A DNA stretch of 64,000 nt from the NCBI GenBank assembly GCA_028023455.1, contig JAQFVV010000207.1:1445243-1509242 (forward strand), read 5' to 3'. Below the pieces are notes generated by a model that worked only from the letters and a program-made list of their open reading frames with translations, searched no databases and was not told where the DNA came from. The translations under genes and the position numbers were made by a program. Positions 36,701 through 48,539 of this stretch are shown in pieces. Position 1 is the first letter of the stretch. Each line of letters begins with the position of its first letter. The stretch comes from Epiperipatus broadwayi. Lineage: Eukaryota; Onychophora; Udeonychophora; Euonychophora; Peripatidae.

Positions 36701-36815
36701 TTATTTTTGTCTGTCATGATTGTATATATTGGGGAAAATATTCTTAAACTCGGAGGTAAAAGCCAATAAACTCACCACACTGGCTATTGCATGTTGGTGA
36801 GTTCCAGCCATTCCC
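33776..36815 (-). mobile_element. Nearly full-length RTE-like LINE nested in LINE-B
   Basis: Minus strand: a 5' leader (36600-36815, GC-richer than its surroundings), endonuclease, RT and C-terminus, then (GAT)n before AAGCG at 33776. It is the only copy here with the endonuclease half and serves as reference for the other copies. The 5' boundary is set where LINE-B RT (EKVYDRVYRNRLW) resumes; no clear target duplication was found. Confidence 0.8.
33788..36600 (-). pseudogene. RTE-like ORF: AP-endonuclease plus RT, frameshifted
   Basis: Endonuclease: YLGTYNCRSL near 36570, then 36278-35940 with QVYAPT, the catalytic GDFNARIG and RNERG. Linker 35643-35371. RT: 35354-34920 (APGNDTII-type block, NYRPISHL, EQAGF), a stop replacing a Ser codon just after, loss of one base in the motif A region, then GVRHGDSIS and FADDVVVFA in 34791-34441, YLGQIINTDG in 34469-34245, and the C-terminal blocks in 34241-33788. 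Four or more frame breaks make it inactive. It keeps Gly in EQAGF, unlike the open copy at 3421-5001. Confidence 0.8.
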
Positions 36816-38560
36816 AAATTTACTAGTCCATAATCTATTTCTATATACTCTATCATATACCTTTTCTATGGCTATAAAAACCATATATAACTGTATACCT
36901 GTATTTTTATTCATATCTATAAGTTGTCTAACTGCAAATAAACCATCTTCTTATATGCCTATTTGATTGAAAACCTCCTTGCAATTTTTCCTCTATATAG
37001 TTTTTTCTTCCATCACTTTGCGATCCTTCCAGCCATCATATATGTGAAATCTTTATATAATACTGATATTACTGCTATTGGTATATAATTGCTTAACTTT
37101 CTATGATTTTTACCCTTTCCTTTAAATTGTAGCCTTCCTCTTATATTACTTTGACTATCCAGAAAATCTTTTTTCTGTGCCACCTTATTGAAATATGATA
37201 ATAGATTTAATTGTGTCCTATTTCCAAAATTCATCATCATCTCTGCTGGCTATCCATCTAATCCTCTTGGCTTTCCACTTTTCAATTTCTATTCTGCCTC
37301 ATTCAGTTCATTTTCTGTAAACCTAATGTTCCATTACTATATACTTTTATGTTCATTATCACCCTGTCCTTCACCTGTAACATCTTTTCTATATCCATTC
37401 CATACTTATTTAAGATTGAATATAATTCTTCTTTGAGCTTCATTCTACTTCCTCATTATCTAGTAATACTCTTTCTCTCTCCATACAGTTTTTTTAAATG
37501 TATTTCAAAAAATTTCTACTTCCATCTCTTCCACTTTTATTAATATCCTCCAACAATTGATTATTTAATTTTATTCCCTCTCTATAATTATCTATTTTAT
37601 TTAACCTATTTCTTTTTTTAAATACTTTTCACATTTAACATTAATATTTTTTTCACTTTCTTTGTTTTTAATAGCACACTTATATTTTCTGCATGCTTTT
37701 CTCCTCCCTTTTACACTTTTATTAACTCTCACATTTCCATTACTTTTATTTTTTTGAATATTCGCACCTAAAATCCTATTTGCCACTTTTTCTACTTCAC
37801 TACACTAGCCCTTATATTCATCCCCAACCATCTCTTCTATGGTTTTTTTTTTCAAATTTTATTTTATATTACTCTAACTTATTCTTATTATTTATTCTTC
37901 CATCACATTTCTAACCATTTCTATTTTAAAGAAATTATGATTACTATTACATATGCTCTCTCCATTATCAAACACTTTAATTTTCTGTACCTTATTCATT
38001 TCCTCTTTCTCTGCTAATACATAACCTATTGTGTGAACTATATTATTTTTAGATCATGTGTATTGTCCCTCATAAATATTTGATAAATTTTCAATATTAA
38101 AATTCATTCTCTGACAAAAATTCTTCAATAGCTGTACATTCTTGTTATCTCTGTTATCAAGTTCTTCAATGCTGATTCATATCCCCTATAATCATTATTC
38201 TTTTCTATTTTTGAAACTCTGTATATCCTTAACTAGGCATTCATATATGCTAGTGTTCCACTTTATTATAGGTTGACTATCTTCAATGGCTATATACATT
38301 ATAGCCACTATCATTCTTGTCTTCCTATCCTTATCTCAATTCACGAATGTTATTGACATTTAACTGTATTTAAATATTTTTTGACATAATTCCTATACCA
38401 CCACCCCTTTATTCTGTGCCTTTTTTATTTATACAATTTTCCAGTATAGGTTTGTCTTCTTCCTTAGAGGTGTTTGCACTACTGCTAATATCACAAGCTC
38501 TTCATTTTTAACTGCTTTGTTTAATTCCAGTCACATTTCTGGTTTCCTATCACCTTGCTT
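36816..38560 (-). pseudogene. LINE-B endonuclease and RT 5' half
   Basis: Minus strand: IIGDMNQH at 38169-38195 is the GDxN motif of AP-endonucleases, and YTWSKNNIVHTIGYVL near 38060-38010 matches the W..S..iDYVL block. Further on, KGKGKNHRKLSNY(I/R)PIAVISVLYK at about 37130-37060 is the RT entry block. VFIAIEKVYDRVYRNRLW near 36880-36830 is motif A, with Ile where the catalytic Asp is expected. Heavily frame-broken. Confidence 0.65.
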
Positions 38561-38860
38561 ATTCAAATATCCAATTTTAACAATTTCTTCTTTCCTAACT
38601 ACTCTTTCATAAATTCTTTTTACTATTTTTTTCCATTACATTTAAAAATAATTTGTTTACCATTAATTTTACAGACCCATTCCTTTTCCACATCTACATT
38701 TATATCTAAATCAGCTACCCTTTGTTTATTTTTTACATCCCATCCATTATTCTTTTTTCTGATAACACTGCAATTTAAAACTTTACCCATCCTCCCTATA
38801 AGTTTTCTAATCTGTTTTCTTTATAAAGCAGACTCCCTAAAACTTCATTTTCTTGTTTTT

Positions 38861-39653
38861 CTAAATGCAATGCATCTTTACTATATAACTTCCTTTTACT
38901 AATAAAAAAGCCCACACCTCCAGAAACATAACATCATTTCTCTCACAATTTTTCAATCTCTCATTTATAGAACATACCCTATCTAACATATATCTATTGT
39001 CAAATCTTGGTAATAATGCAACTATTCCTACTCTTTTTTTAATCTTACTGAAATTCATAATCAAATCTATCTATACTATCTCTGATGGCTCTGACAAACT
39101 ATTTGTCCCTACCACAACATTCACATCTCTACTCCCTTATTTCTTTTCCTTATCTATAACACCCCTAATTCTAACTCCAGGAAGACATATTTTTACATAC
39201 TTGTGTACCTGTTTCTTTTTTCCTTGCAATTATATCTCCACTTTCTCTAATTAGAGAATCCCATAACAATACTGTCTCATAATTTACTTTCCCTACTTCA
39301 TCCATAACATTCTCTTCCATGTATGGACTTTTTTATCTACTTCTCTATTATTCCTATTTAATAATTTCTTTATCTGCTTCTATTTTCTGTACCTCTTCCT
39401 TTACTTAATTTATTCTTTGGCTAACCATCTCCATTGCACTACTTCTCTTTTTATTCATATCTCTTGTCACTCCACTAAAACATTCTCCAACCTATTTTCC
39501 TCAACTACATATTTCTTCCTTTTTCCTGCCTTTCTCTTGAAACTATGTACACTTAGAAACCATGTTCCCTCTTTTTTATCACATTTACATATTGTCTACA
39601 ACCATAAACCTGTTACATCCTTCTTAGTTGTATTTAAGCATTTCAAATGTTAA
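38861..39653 (-). pseudogene. LINE-B ORF1 with SGNH/GDSL-esterase-like domain
   Basis: Minus strand: YETVLLWDSLIRE near 39290-39250 is in the position of the GDS block (Gly changed to Trp); LPGVRIRG near 39180; VNVVVGTNSLSEPSE near 39120-39075 corresponds to the GTND block; GIVALLPRFDNR near 39020-38990 and INERLKNC follow. This order (GDS, lPGa, GTND, lPR, iN..L) is that of SGNH hydrolases found in ORF1 of some LINEs. A Cys-containing segment near 39640-39560 could be a decayed PHD-type finger. Several stops; inactive. Confidence 0.55.
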
Positions 39654-39700
39654 ACTTCATCATATATGGTATACTCTACCATAGTTTCCTATTTTTTTCT

Positions 39701-40084
39701 GACAATTATATATGTATTGTGGGATACAAATGTAATCCATAATCTGTATTTTTTAAGTTTCTTATTCTATATTTAACTTATGCTTCCTCTTTTACCCCTC
39801 AAACCTTTTTATACAAAAGAAGAAAAACTTTATTTTCTTTCATTGGCAATCAATAAACACATTTTCCCCAACCATTGGCCTCAAAACATTATTTTTTTTT
39901 TAAATAAAACATAAAACACTTCCTTTCTAATTTTTTAGTAGCAAAATTATTAAAAACCAACTAATCTTACATACAACTTAGTTATAAAGTCTTCTTACAG
40001 TAACACCTCCACAACAAAAAAATGTTTACTTCTATATTTAAAATGGCATAACAAAACATTTTCCAAACATTTTAAAAAATATAT
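39701..40084. other. AT-rich spacer, possibly LINE-B leader
   Basis: No coding signal. It may hold the 5' leader of LINE-B, whose start I could not fix. Confidence 0.35.
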
Positions 40085-41640
40085 TTATTGACATTATAAA
40101 ATTGTACAGATGCATAATAAAAACACTTTGTTAATGTTGGCTCATCCATTGCTGGCATTGGTCTGGAAAAAGTATGCAAGAGCCATTCTCCGCACTAGCA
40201 GGTTATAAAATGAGCAAAAACGTACTATTTAGTTGGCATTGCCCACCCCTGCCAGTGCAAAGAATGACCCAATAATGCTAACTTATCAGCTGGGATAGAT
40301 GTAGTGTGAAATCAATGCCCCTCTAGAAGAATCTGACATGTTGCAACACAGACTACTTCTTCTACAATGCACTACAATGTGGATATATCAGGTCCAAAAT
40401 TCATGTAGAGTCTGTGGGCCATACTAGTAGGCTCCATGTATTATTAAACAAAAATCTAGAGGATAGTATCTTATCCTTGTCTTGAAGAGCTTTGAGCTTA
40501 TCGCAAAATATAGCATTGGGATCCGGTGTTGGTTGTGTGAACTTTGTCCTGCACCTTGTGTACCAAAAAGCATATGTCAGGAAGATTGATAACCTGATTA
40601 CTGTAAAGTCTCCAGAGAAGAGACAACCCCTGATGTCCAGGATTTTATCCACTGCTATAATGCAGTGTTGAGAGATAATTCTTCGAATACTGTTATAGCC
40701 TGGACATACATTTAACAGGTGATTAAAGGACTCCTCTCCTCTAGAACAGGCATGACAAATAGGGTCTATTTTATTTAGAAACCGCTTGTAGTATAAGAAT
40801 GTATTAGTTGGCATGAAATCCATATTCACCTTAATCAGATAATCCAAAAGTTTGGGCTCCAGTAGCAGATATTTAAATATTGAGGTGATTTTATGATTGC
40901 TGCACCCTAGGTGACCATAAATAACTGTATTAACAGGATTCAGCAGGCAATGTGCCTGCCAGATGTTGATTTTATTATTAAACTCTGTAATTGAGTGCCC
41001 GATGTATAGAGATTGTTGTTTAATAATGGTGTCAAGCCATGTGTGTTTAATGGGGGGAGGTCTGTCAGTAGGTATTACAGTCTCTATAATATTTGATAGA
41101 GGGTATTTTTCCCCAGGTTAACTAAAAGTGAATGCCCTTTTTGGAAATTGATTGTCTGTATTGAATGGAGACCCATACCGTTCTGTTTCCTGTGAAACTG
41201 AAGTCTGCAGATGCTAATTGCAGTGGTCCGACCTCTCCATAAGAGTTGACCACAGAGCCTCTGAATCTGTAAGGTGAATGATTTGGTAACTGACATTATT
41301 TGCAGGTAGTAATTTATGCTCGCCATAATCTTCATATTAATAAGAGCAATCTTCCCTTGTAGGGACAGGTATGTCCTTGACAGTGACTGAACCACCTTAG
41401 TAGCATTGCTTATGATGGATTTTTGTAGGCAGACAGACATAGCAGTCTGTGACTTGAAGATAGGAAACCCCAGAAAACACTGAGGTTCCGCTAAAAAATT
41501 GGATAGTATTTTCCAAACATTATCACTATTATTCCCCATTTTTTCAAATCCAATTAAATCTATCTCTTTTAACCCCAATTTTCTTTCCATGTCCATAATG
41601 TAAGCACACAATTTTTGTAGCAGTAAAATTATCTGATGAT
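40085..41640 (-). mobile_element. 5'-truncated LINE-C copy 2
   Basis: Minus strand; starts just downstream of the RT catalytic motif (QIILLLQKL, equivalent to C1 residues after YVDN) and ends in GTCAATAAATATATTTTTT, like the C1 end GTCTCAATAAATC. Two open segments cover the RT thumb and C-terminal region. Confidence 0.8.
40401..41640 (-). pseudogene. LINE-C copy 2 RT C-terminal region and zinc knuckle
   Basis: 41611-41084 contains FLGFPIFKSQTAMS, LSLQGKIALIN and the GLLWRG/GMGLHS blocks, matching FLGFSISNSRLAMS and LSLTGKTTLHN at 14047-14259. After one frameshift, 40847-40401 has EPKLLDYLIKVN and the knuckle CHACSRGEESFNHLLNVCP, matching EPKFIDFLLKLN and CQLCSTANETVPHLLHICP in copy 1. The catalytic RT part is missing by truncation. 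Confidence 0.75.
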
Positions 41641-43815
41641 AATCACAAAAACAAATATAAACTTTAACTTATCTTGCAGAACAAAGCACAGCAAATCAGT
41701 TAAAGAGTACTAGCGACATCTATTGCTTTTATATAAATTTAATTATAACCTATTTAACACTATTACAATATATACAAGGCAGGAAAAAACCCTATATGTT
41801 TATATTTAAAATATTTTTAAAAAAATTATTTTAGCAGAAAACAAATTGATTAAAGATATTCTAACATGGCACAGGATGAATTTAATAATAAGAAATATCT
41901 ACTATAAATATTATACATATTAGGTTTTTTTTCTTTATAATTATAAATCAAAAGGGTAAATTTCAAAAACTATTTTCATTACTTGAATATATTTTTTTTA
42001 TTGAATATGCCTTACAAATGCAAAATGGATAGACAATGAATTTTTATTTGTTGGAAAACATTTTTTTAAACTGATGACTAAAGTAAAAAAAAATGTGCTA
42101 ATTATTGATATTAATTTATTAGTAGTTGATATAATATTTTTTAAGATTATTGTTTTTGAAATTATAATTTTGATGAATATTATCGAAAATGTAAATATTT
42201 TATGAAAATAAAAATTATTTATTAAAAATTAGAATAAAAATAATTAACAAACTGGCCACATGAGGCTGTTCAAGTTGCACAGCAAAAGAATAAATTTCAT
42301 ATACATTTTTTAAAAAATATATTTTGTTTTTAATTTTTTATTAGTCTAGGTGAATCTTTCATAATATTCTATGGTGAATGTTTTTATTGTAAAATATTTA
42401 ATACAACATTGTATGGAGAAAAATAACAGAAAATAGAATATACTTGACATTTACAAAAGATGAAATAAATAAAACAATGCATATAGATTTTATATATCAA
42501 GCCAAGATATATAAGGAATAATAAATTTGGAGCTTAAATTCATATTTTGGATTATCAAATAAATAATTTTTTTTGAAGAATGCAAGCATTTAAACAAATA
42601 AGAATGAAAGTATTTCACAACTGTATATAAAATTTAAAAAGCAGAAATAAATATTTAAAGTTTTTATAACACAATGCAATGGTTTTGTTACTCCAAAAAT
42701 CAATAAGATGTCGTATAATTTTGATCATAAAAAAACTGATTTAAAAAAACATAAAAGCACATGGAATAAATACTTTAACAAATGCCTCCCAAAGAAATTA
42801 TTGAAGGCAATTTTCAAAGCACTGATCCTTCTTTATGTAACATATGAAAATAAACTTCTATAAAATGAAGTCAATGATCTAAAAATTAAAGATTTTTTAA
42901 CACTTTTATTGATGAAAGATATTTTTAAAAACTGCTTATAATTGTATATAAATAGTGTCTTCTTTTGTTAATAAAAGTAATACATAAAAAAATCATTTCC
43001 TATATTTACATAAATAGACAAATAAAAGATAAACGTCTAATTTATTCCAACTGAAGATTAGTCATTTTTGTAATATAATTTCGTCACTGACTTTTAGTTC
43101 TTTTTTATTTTTTATCTTTGCAAAGGGCAAACTTCATTTCTATCACATCTGTATTTTATTTTTATGATTATTTATTTTGTCATTGACTTTTACTAGAACT
43201 GTTAGTTTGTCAAGCCGATGTGCACTAAATTTTTCTTTAGTTTTAACTTTTCTGTTAACCTCTGGAACAAGATTATATATACAAAAATAGAAACACACTT
43301 TATCATGCTATTAGATGTGATAGATAGGTCACTGAATCAACCTTCAAAAGACATTTTAAAGCAACTCATGATAAACTGTTTAAATGCAACAGACTTCCTA
43401 TATATAAATATGTTTACACACATTCATGGTATATATTTACATATATTCAACATTTTAGCCACTTATTTTGAGTGCTTTTTATCACAATAGAAATAGATTT
43501 ATTTATAGCAAGCAATTTTATTGAATTGTGGGAAAAGATATCATTTTTTAAAAGTAAAATTTCTGTTTTGAATTAAAAGTAAATCAAAAGATATTTCTAT
43601 GTAAACAAATATGACTTAGTGTTTTTTCTTTTTACATTGATTCTTTATTACAATGAATTCAAATTACAATATATCAAAAATCTAAGATCTATAATTATCA
43701 TAAAGATTTTGTTTAATTTTGCATGCCTAATAGATTTTAGAAAGTTTATAGACTTAATTTAAACGGATAAACATATTACTAGCGTTTTCTTGAATGTTTG
43801 TGGTGGTGGTGTTCT
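41641..43815. other. AT-rich sequence without gene
   Basis: No reliable coding or repeat signal. A 90-codon frame at 43218-43490 shows no recognisable features. Confidence 0.45.
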
Positions 43816-44016
43816 AGTTGTAGTTTTATATTGGACTATTTCCATCATTTAATGTATGTATTCAATGTCTTTAAAAAAATTAACTTTATTTAAATATTCT
43901 AAATACATTCAATTGTTAGTAATAACACAGTAAACAGGTTAGTATATGCACAACGTTTTGAGAGGCATTGTTCTCTCCTCTTCTTTGGGTGTTACTGGCC
44001 TGACCAGTGACAGTAC

Positions 44017-44100
44017 TAGCATGAGATTTAAACCTGGGTCCTTAGATTCTTGATTATTGAATTTTAAGGTAACACTCTAACCAACTGAGCCATCCTGCCA
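44017..44100 (-). repeat. tRNA-like (SINE head) sequence in Penelope 3' end
   Basis: Minus strand GGCAGGATGGCTCAGTTGG (A box TGGCTCAGTTGG) and, about 50 bases on, B box GGTTTAAATCTC at 44023-44034. Spacing fits an internal pol III promoter of a tRNA-derived SINE. The same sequence is at the same place in copy 2. Confidence 0.7.
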
Positions 44101-44169
44101 AAGGCAATAGGAAATTTCATATACTTATCTATGAGATTCCTCCAGATTTCTCCACTTTTTCCTAAGAGC

Positions 44170-45655
44170 AATGTTGATTAGCGGTTTCCATACATTATGT
44201 ATAGTCACACTAAGTTGGCTTATAAGATTTTTTTGTCATTGTTATGTGAGCAGCTTCTTTAAATTTTCTTCTTTGTACCTTTACTTATTTATCCAATATT
44301 TTTGTATTTTTCCAATTGAACATATGTTCATTGGTACATATATGGATGGCTACCTTAGACACATTTATTTTTTTCCTTCTAATCATCAGTTTATGTTCTT
44401 GCAAACACTTTTTAATGGGATGACTAATCTCACCTATATATGTTCTTCCACATTTGCCTCGTATTTTATAGATACAGTTTTTTGTTTTCAGCATTTCAAG
44501 TTTAAGCTTTGTAGATGTTAGAATTCCTCATAGTGTGGTATGGCTCTGGAAAACTGTTCTGATATACTGATTGCAGATTTGTCTTCATTTATCTATTTTT
44601 GGAATTATAGATATAACTACAGTACCAATAATTGTCTTTTTTCTTGATGATCGTTTTTTTGTCTATTTAACATTTTCTTAATAACAGCTGATGGATAACC
44701 ATTTCTCATATGAGTTTGTTTTATATTGATCTTTTTTTTCTAAATTACTGATTTCTGAACAAACTTCTTTTGCACTGTTTCATAGTGCTAGTATAACTCC
44801 AGGTTTTGTGTTTCTAGTGTGATTGAATGTATATGCTAGGTATTTTTCAGTATGTGTAGGTTTTTGGTAAACTGTAGTTTGATTTTGCCATGAGGGAGTC
44901 TTGTCACAAGAACATCTAAGAATGCCAGTTTTTTTTTGTTCTGATTCTATTGTGAATTTAATTGAAGGGTATATGTTGTTGTGTTTCCAGAAAGTTTGTA
45001 TCAGTGCTCCACCATGTGCCCATATAACAAATGTAATCATCCACATAGTGAAGCCAAACTTTAGGTGGATACAAAGCAGTTTTTATGGCTGTAATTTTAA
45101 GTTCTTCCATGTAAATATTTTTAATCAGTAGATACAATGGTGAGCCAATAGGCATTTCTTGATTTTGTTGGAAAAATTTTGTGTTATATTGAAAGTAGGT
45201 TTTTATACAGAATGTTAATAGTTCCATTATACTATCAATAGAAAGAGTTGCTCTGGTTTATAAACTGTTATCACCATTTAATCTTTTTCTTACCCTGGAC
45301 AATGCTTATTCACATTGTACATTCATGAATAAACATTCCACCTCAAAGCTTACAGTAAGTCAGTTCTTTCAATTTTCATTTTCTTGATTAATTCTACAAT
45401 GTGTCTTGAATCCCTTACAAAGGACTGGGTCTTGTATACCAAAGGACTTAGAACTTTAAAAAGAAATCTTGCCTAATTTTGGCAAGATAAATTTCTAGAA
45501 CTAATAATAGGTCTTGATGAAACATGATCCTTTTGGATTTTAGGTAGACCATAAAGATAAGGAATTTTACTGAAATATGTTATTTTTCTTTTTTGCTGAA
45601 TTAATGAAGTATCTGTGATGCTTTCTGAGTAATGCTTGTAACTTTTTGTTCATAC
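44170..45655 (-). pseudogene. Penelope-like RT plus GIY-YIG endonuclease (copy 1)
   Basis: Minus strand: LYGLPKIQKD near 45560; MELLTFCIKTYFQYN and the GSP block of 45227-44958, ending in the catalytic HYVDD near 45035-45050; then in another frame SIKFTIESEQKK, VYQKPTHTEKYL and AYTFNHTRNTKPGVI (45046-44780), as in Penelope RTs. 44494-44285 encodes CIYKIRGKCGRTYIGEISHP and CLQEHK, the GIY-YIG nuclease core that nicks the target. Stops separate the pieces, so this copy is inactive although the RT catalytic motif is intact. Confidence 0.8.
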
Positions 45656-45679
45656 TCAGTATCAGATTAAATACAACTA

Positions 45680-47914
45680 GAACACCTTTATTACAAACCT
45701 TCAGGAAAACCCTAAGTATTCAGTATGGACTCTATATTATATCAAACTTTAGACATGAAAAATTATGTCTAAAGCTGGCCAAAGTAGAAAGTCATTTAAC
45801 TTTCTTATGTAAATGTAAATCTGAAGGAATAATTCCTAAAGATTTGCAACTAAAATCTCCAATTCATTCTCAGAGAGGTGAGAAAATTATTTAGACAGCA
45901 ATTGAATCTCTGTTAAGGTTTTCTAAGTATCAAACAATGCACTCCATTAATAAGGCAGAATGTTTTTTAAAAAATAAACTTACTGATGATGACTACATGA
46001 GAATTTCTCAAGCAGTAAGAAAATCATATTCTACATTACATGGAAAGTAAAAGAATATCAAAATAAGAAACCTGCTAACCTACATGGGCATATCAAAAAT
46101 AAATATGTACCAAGCAATGTAGCAACTTCATCTGCTAAACATCTGAGTTCTAAACATCTACAGATACTGAAATTTCATTTCGTGAGAGAGAATTAAACTT
46201 TGCCATAACACTATCTAATATCCCTTTATTAGACATAATGGTAGCCACTGAGGGAGTCACTTAAAAATTACCTTTAGAAGAAGCAGAAGAATTATGCTGG
46301 AGAATAAAAAACACTTGAAAAGCAACAAAAATTGAAGTCAAACATATCCTATGGGGAGAGGAAAGCAATTAAATCTTTCAAAGTAGATAAATATATAATT
46401 ATTTTCCCTGCTGACAAAGGCAATGCAACAGTTATAATGGATACAACTGATTATGATAACAAAATGCAAGAACTTCTCACAGAAAGTCAATATAGAAAAG
46501 TGGAAAAAAATCTGATATCAAGTACCAAAATTTCTCATCTTTATGGTCTACCTAAAATCCATAAGGATTGTGTTCCATTAAAACCTATTGTTCTAGAGAT
46601 TCACCTTGCCAAAACTTGGCAAGATTTCTTTTCAAAGTACTAAGCCCTTTGAAATACAAGACCCAGTTCTTTGTCAGGGATTTAAGACACTTTGTAGAAT
46701 TAATCAAGAACATGAAAATTGAAAGAACTGACTTACTAGTAAACTTTGATGTAGAAAGTTTATTCACAAATATATGTGAAGATACATTTTCTATGGTAAG
46801 GAAAATATTAAATGGTGATAACAGTTTACACACCAGAACAACTCTTCCTATTGATAGTATAATGGAACTACTAACATTCTGTATAAAAGCAAACTACTTT
46901 CAATATAAAGCAAATGTCTTTCAAAAAAATTAAGGAATGGTTATGGGATCACCACTATCTCCACTGATTAGCAATATTTACATGAAAGAACTTGAAACCA
47001 CAACCATAAAAACTACTTCATATCCACCTAAAGTTTGGTTTCACTATGTCTATGATACATTTGTTGTATGGCACTGCTACAAACTTTCTGCAAATACATC
47101 AACAGCATATCCTCTTCAATTAATTTCACAATAGAATCAGAACAAGAACAAAAATTGGCATTTATAGATGGTCTTGTGACAAGACTTGCTCATGGCAAAA
47201 TCAAATGTACAGTTTAGTGAAGACCTACACATACAGGAAAATATCTAGCCTATACATCCAATCACAACAGAAACACAAAATCTAGAGTTATACTATCACT
47301 ATAAAGTAAAGCAAAAGAAGTTTATTCAGAAACCAGCAATTTGGAAAAAGAAAAGATCTATATAGAACAAACTTTTATGAAAAATGGTTATCTATCAGTT
47401 GTTGTTAAGAAAATGTTAAATAGACAACAAAAAACCATCAAAAGAAATAACAATTATTGATACTGTAGTGTACCCATACATTTCAAAAATAGTAGACAAA
47501 TTAAGAAAAATATGCAATCAGTATAACTTCAGATCAGATTTTCATAGCCATACCACACTATGAGGAATTCTAACATCTACAAAACCTAAACTTGAAATGC
47601 TGAAAAGAAAAAAACTGCATCTATGAAACACTATGCAAATGTGGAAGAAACATATATAGGTGAGACTAGTTGTCCCATTGAAAAGCAATTGCAAGAACAT
47701 AAAACTAATGATGAGAAAAGAGAAAACTGATGTGTCTAAGGTAGCATACCATGTATGTACCAATGAACATATGTTCAATTGGAAAAATACAAAAATATTG
47801 GATAGGAAAGAAAAGGTACAAAGAAAAAAATTAAATGAAGCTGCTCACATGACAATGGCAAAAAATCCCATAAGCCAACCTAGTGTGCCTATACATAATG
47901 TATGGAAACACTAA
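45680..47914 (+). pseudogene. Penelope-like RT plus GIY-YIG endonuclease (copy 2)
   Basis: 45680-45894 has the FLCKCKSEGIIPKDLQLKSP block of the N-terminal region. 46332-46643 has YIIIFPADKGNATVIMD and LYGLPKIHKD; 46568-46933 has LVNFDVESLFTNI, then a TAA; 46937-47134 has GMVMGSPLSPLISNIYM and HYVYDTFVVW, in which the catalytic VDD reads VYD, so one Asp is lost. 47660-47914 holds the end of the GIY-YIG domain. Several frameshifts; inactive. Related to copy 1 at roughly 85-90% by eye. Confidence 0.8.
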
Positions 47915-47998
47915 TCAACATTGCTCTTATGAAAGAGTAGAGAAATCAGGAGGAACCTCATAGATAAGTATATAAAGTTTCTACTGACCATTGCCTTT

Positions 47999-48080
47999 GG
48001 CAGGATGGCTCAGTTGGTTACCTTAAAATTCAATAATCAAAAATCTAAGGACCCAAATTCAAATCCTATGCTAGAAATGT
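47999..48080 (+). repeat. tRNA-like (SINE head) sequence in Penelope 3' end
   Basis: GGCAGGATGGCTCAGTTGG followed by a weakened B box (AATTCAAATCC). Same position as 44017-44100 in copy 1, but lacking about 7 bases (AGAGTGT) after the A box. Confidence 0.65.
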
Positions 48081-48539
48081 CACTGGTCAGGCCAGCAACA
48101 CCTGAATAAAGGAGAGAACAATATCTTTCAAAATGTTGTGCATATACTAACCAGTTTGATGTGCCATTACTAACAGTTGAATATGTTTGGAATGTTTAAA
48201 TAAAGTTAAATTTTTCTAAAGACATTCAATATTTATATTAGATGATGGAAATAGTCCAATATAAAAATACAGTAATTTATTTCTTATTTAGAAGTTTATG
48301 TGATTGAGCATTGAAAAGCAATATTAATTTTAATTAGGAACCTAAAGCTTTTAATGTGTCACCCTATCAATGCACTAAACTTGTCTTTATGTTTAAAGTT
48401 TTATGCCCTCAATATTAAAGCAATTCATTCAAAGATAAACACACACACATATAATCTCAATCAGCTAAACAAGCATGGTTTCTCTGATTGGAAACTTTCA
48501 GTCATTGATAGTGTATCATATTAGATGAAGAAAAGACCT

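Larger units (their letters stand above)
32265..39700 (-). mobile_element. LINE-B: decayed LINE with SGNH-like ORF1, split by RTE
   Basis: Minus-strand order: ORF1 with esterase-like domain (about 39653-38861), AP-endonuclease (38560-38000), RT start (37250-36800), interruption by an RTE copy (33776-36815), RT remainder (33775-33400), zinc knuckle (32590-32660) and a tail of about 10-bp repeats (32265-32300, GTGATGCAAT units on the plus strand). An esterase in ORF1 is known from CR1/L2-type LINEs, so that affiliation is favoured but unproven. The 5' limit is uncertain. Confidence 0.7.
43816..45660 (-). mobile_element. Penelope-like element, copy 1
   Basis: Minus strand, 5'-truncated inside the RT start, with RT, GIY-YIG endonuclease and a 3' region containing a tRNA-like sequence. 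It lies head to head with copy 2 (45661-48270), giving an inverted repeat of about 1.8 kb arms around an 0.8 kb spacer. Confidence 0.8.
45661..48270 (+). mobile_element. Penelope-like element, copy 2
   Basis: Plus strand, with more 5' sequence than copy 1 (N-terminal domain), RT, GIY-YIG remnant and the same 3' tail with tRNA-like part. Its 3' end runs to the same GATGGAAATAGTCCAATATAAAA block as copy 1, so that block belongs to the element or to a duplicated locus. Confidence 0.8.

Noticed and set aside
44017-44100. Functional tRNA gene
   Set aside because: A and B boxes are present but the sequence cannot fold into a full cloverleaf and occurs at the same place in two elements, so it is SINE-like.
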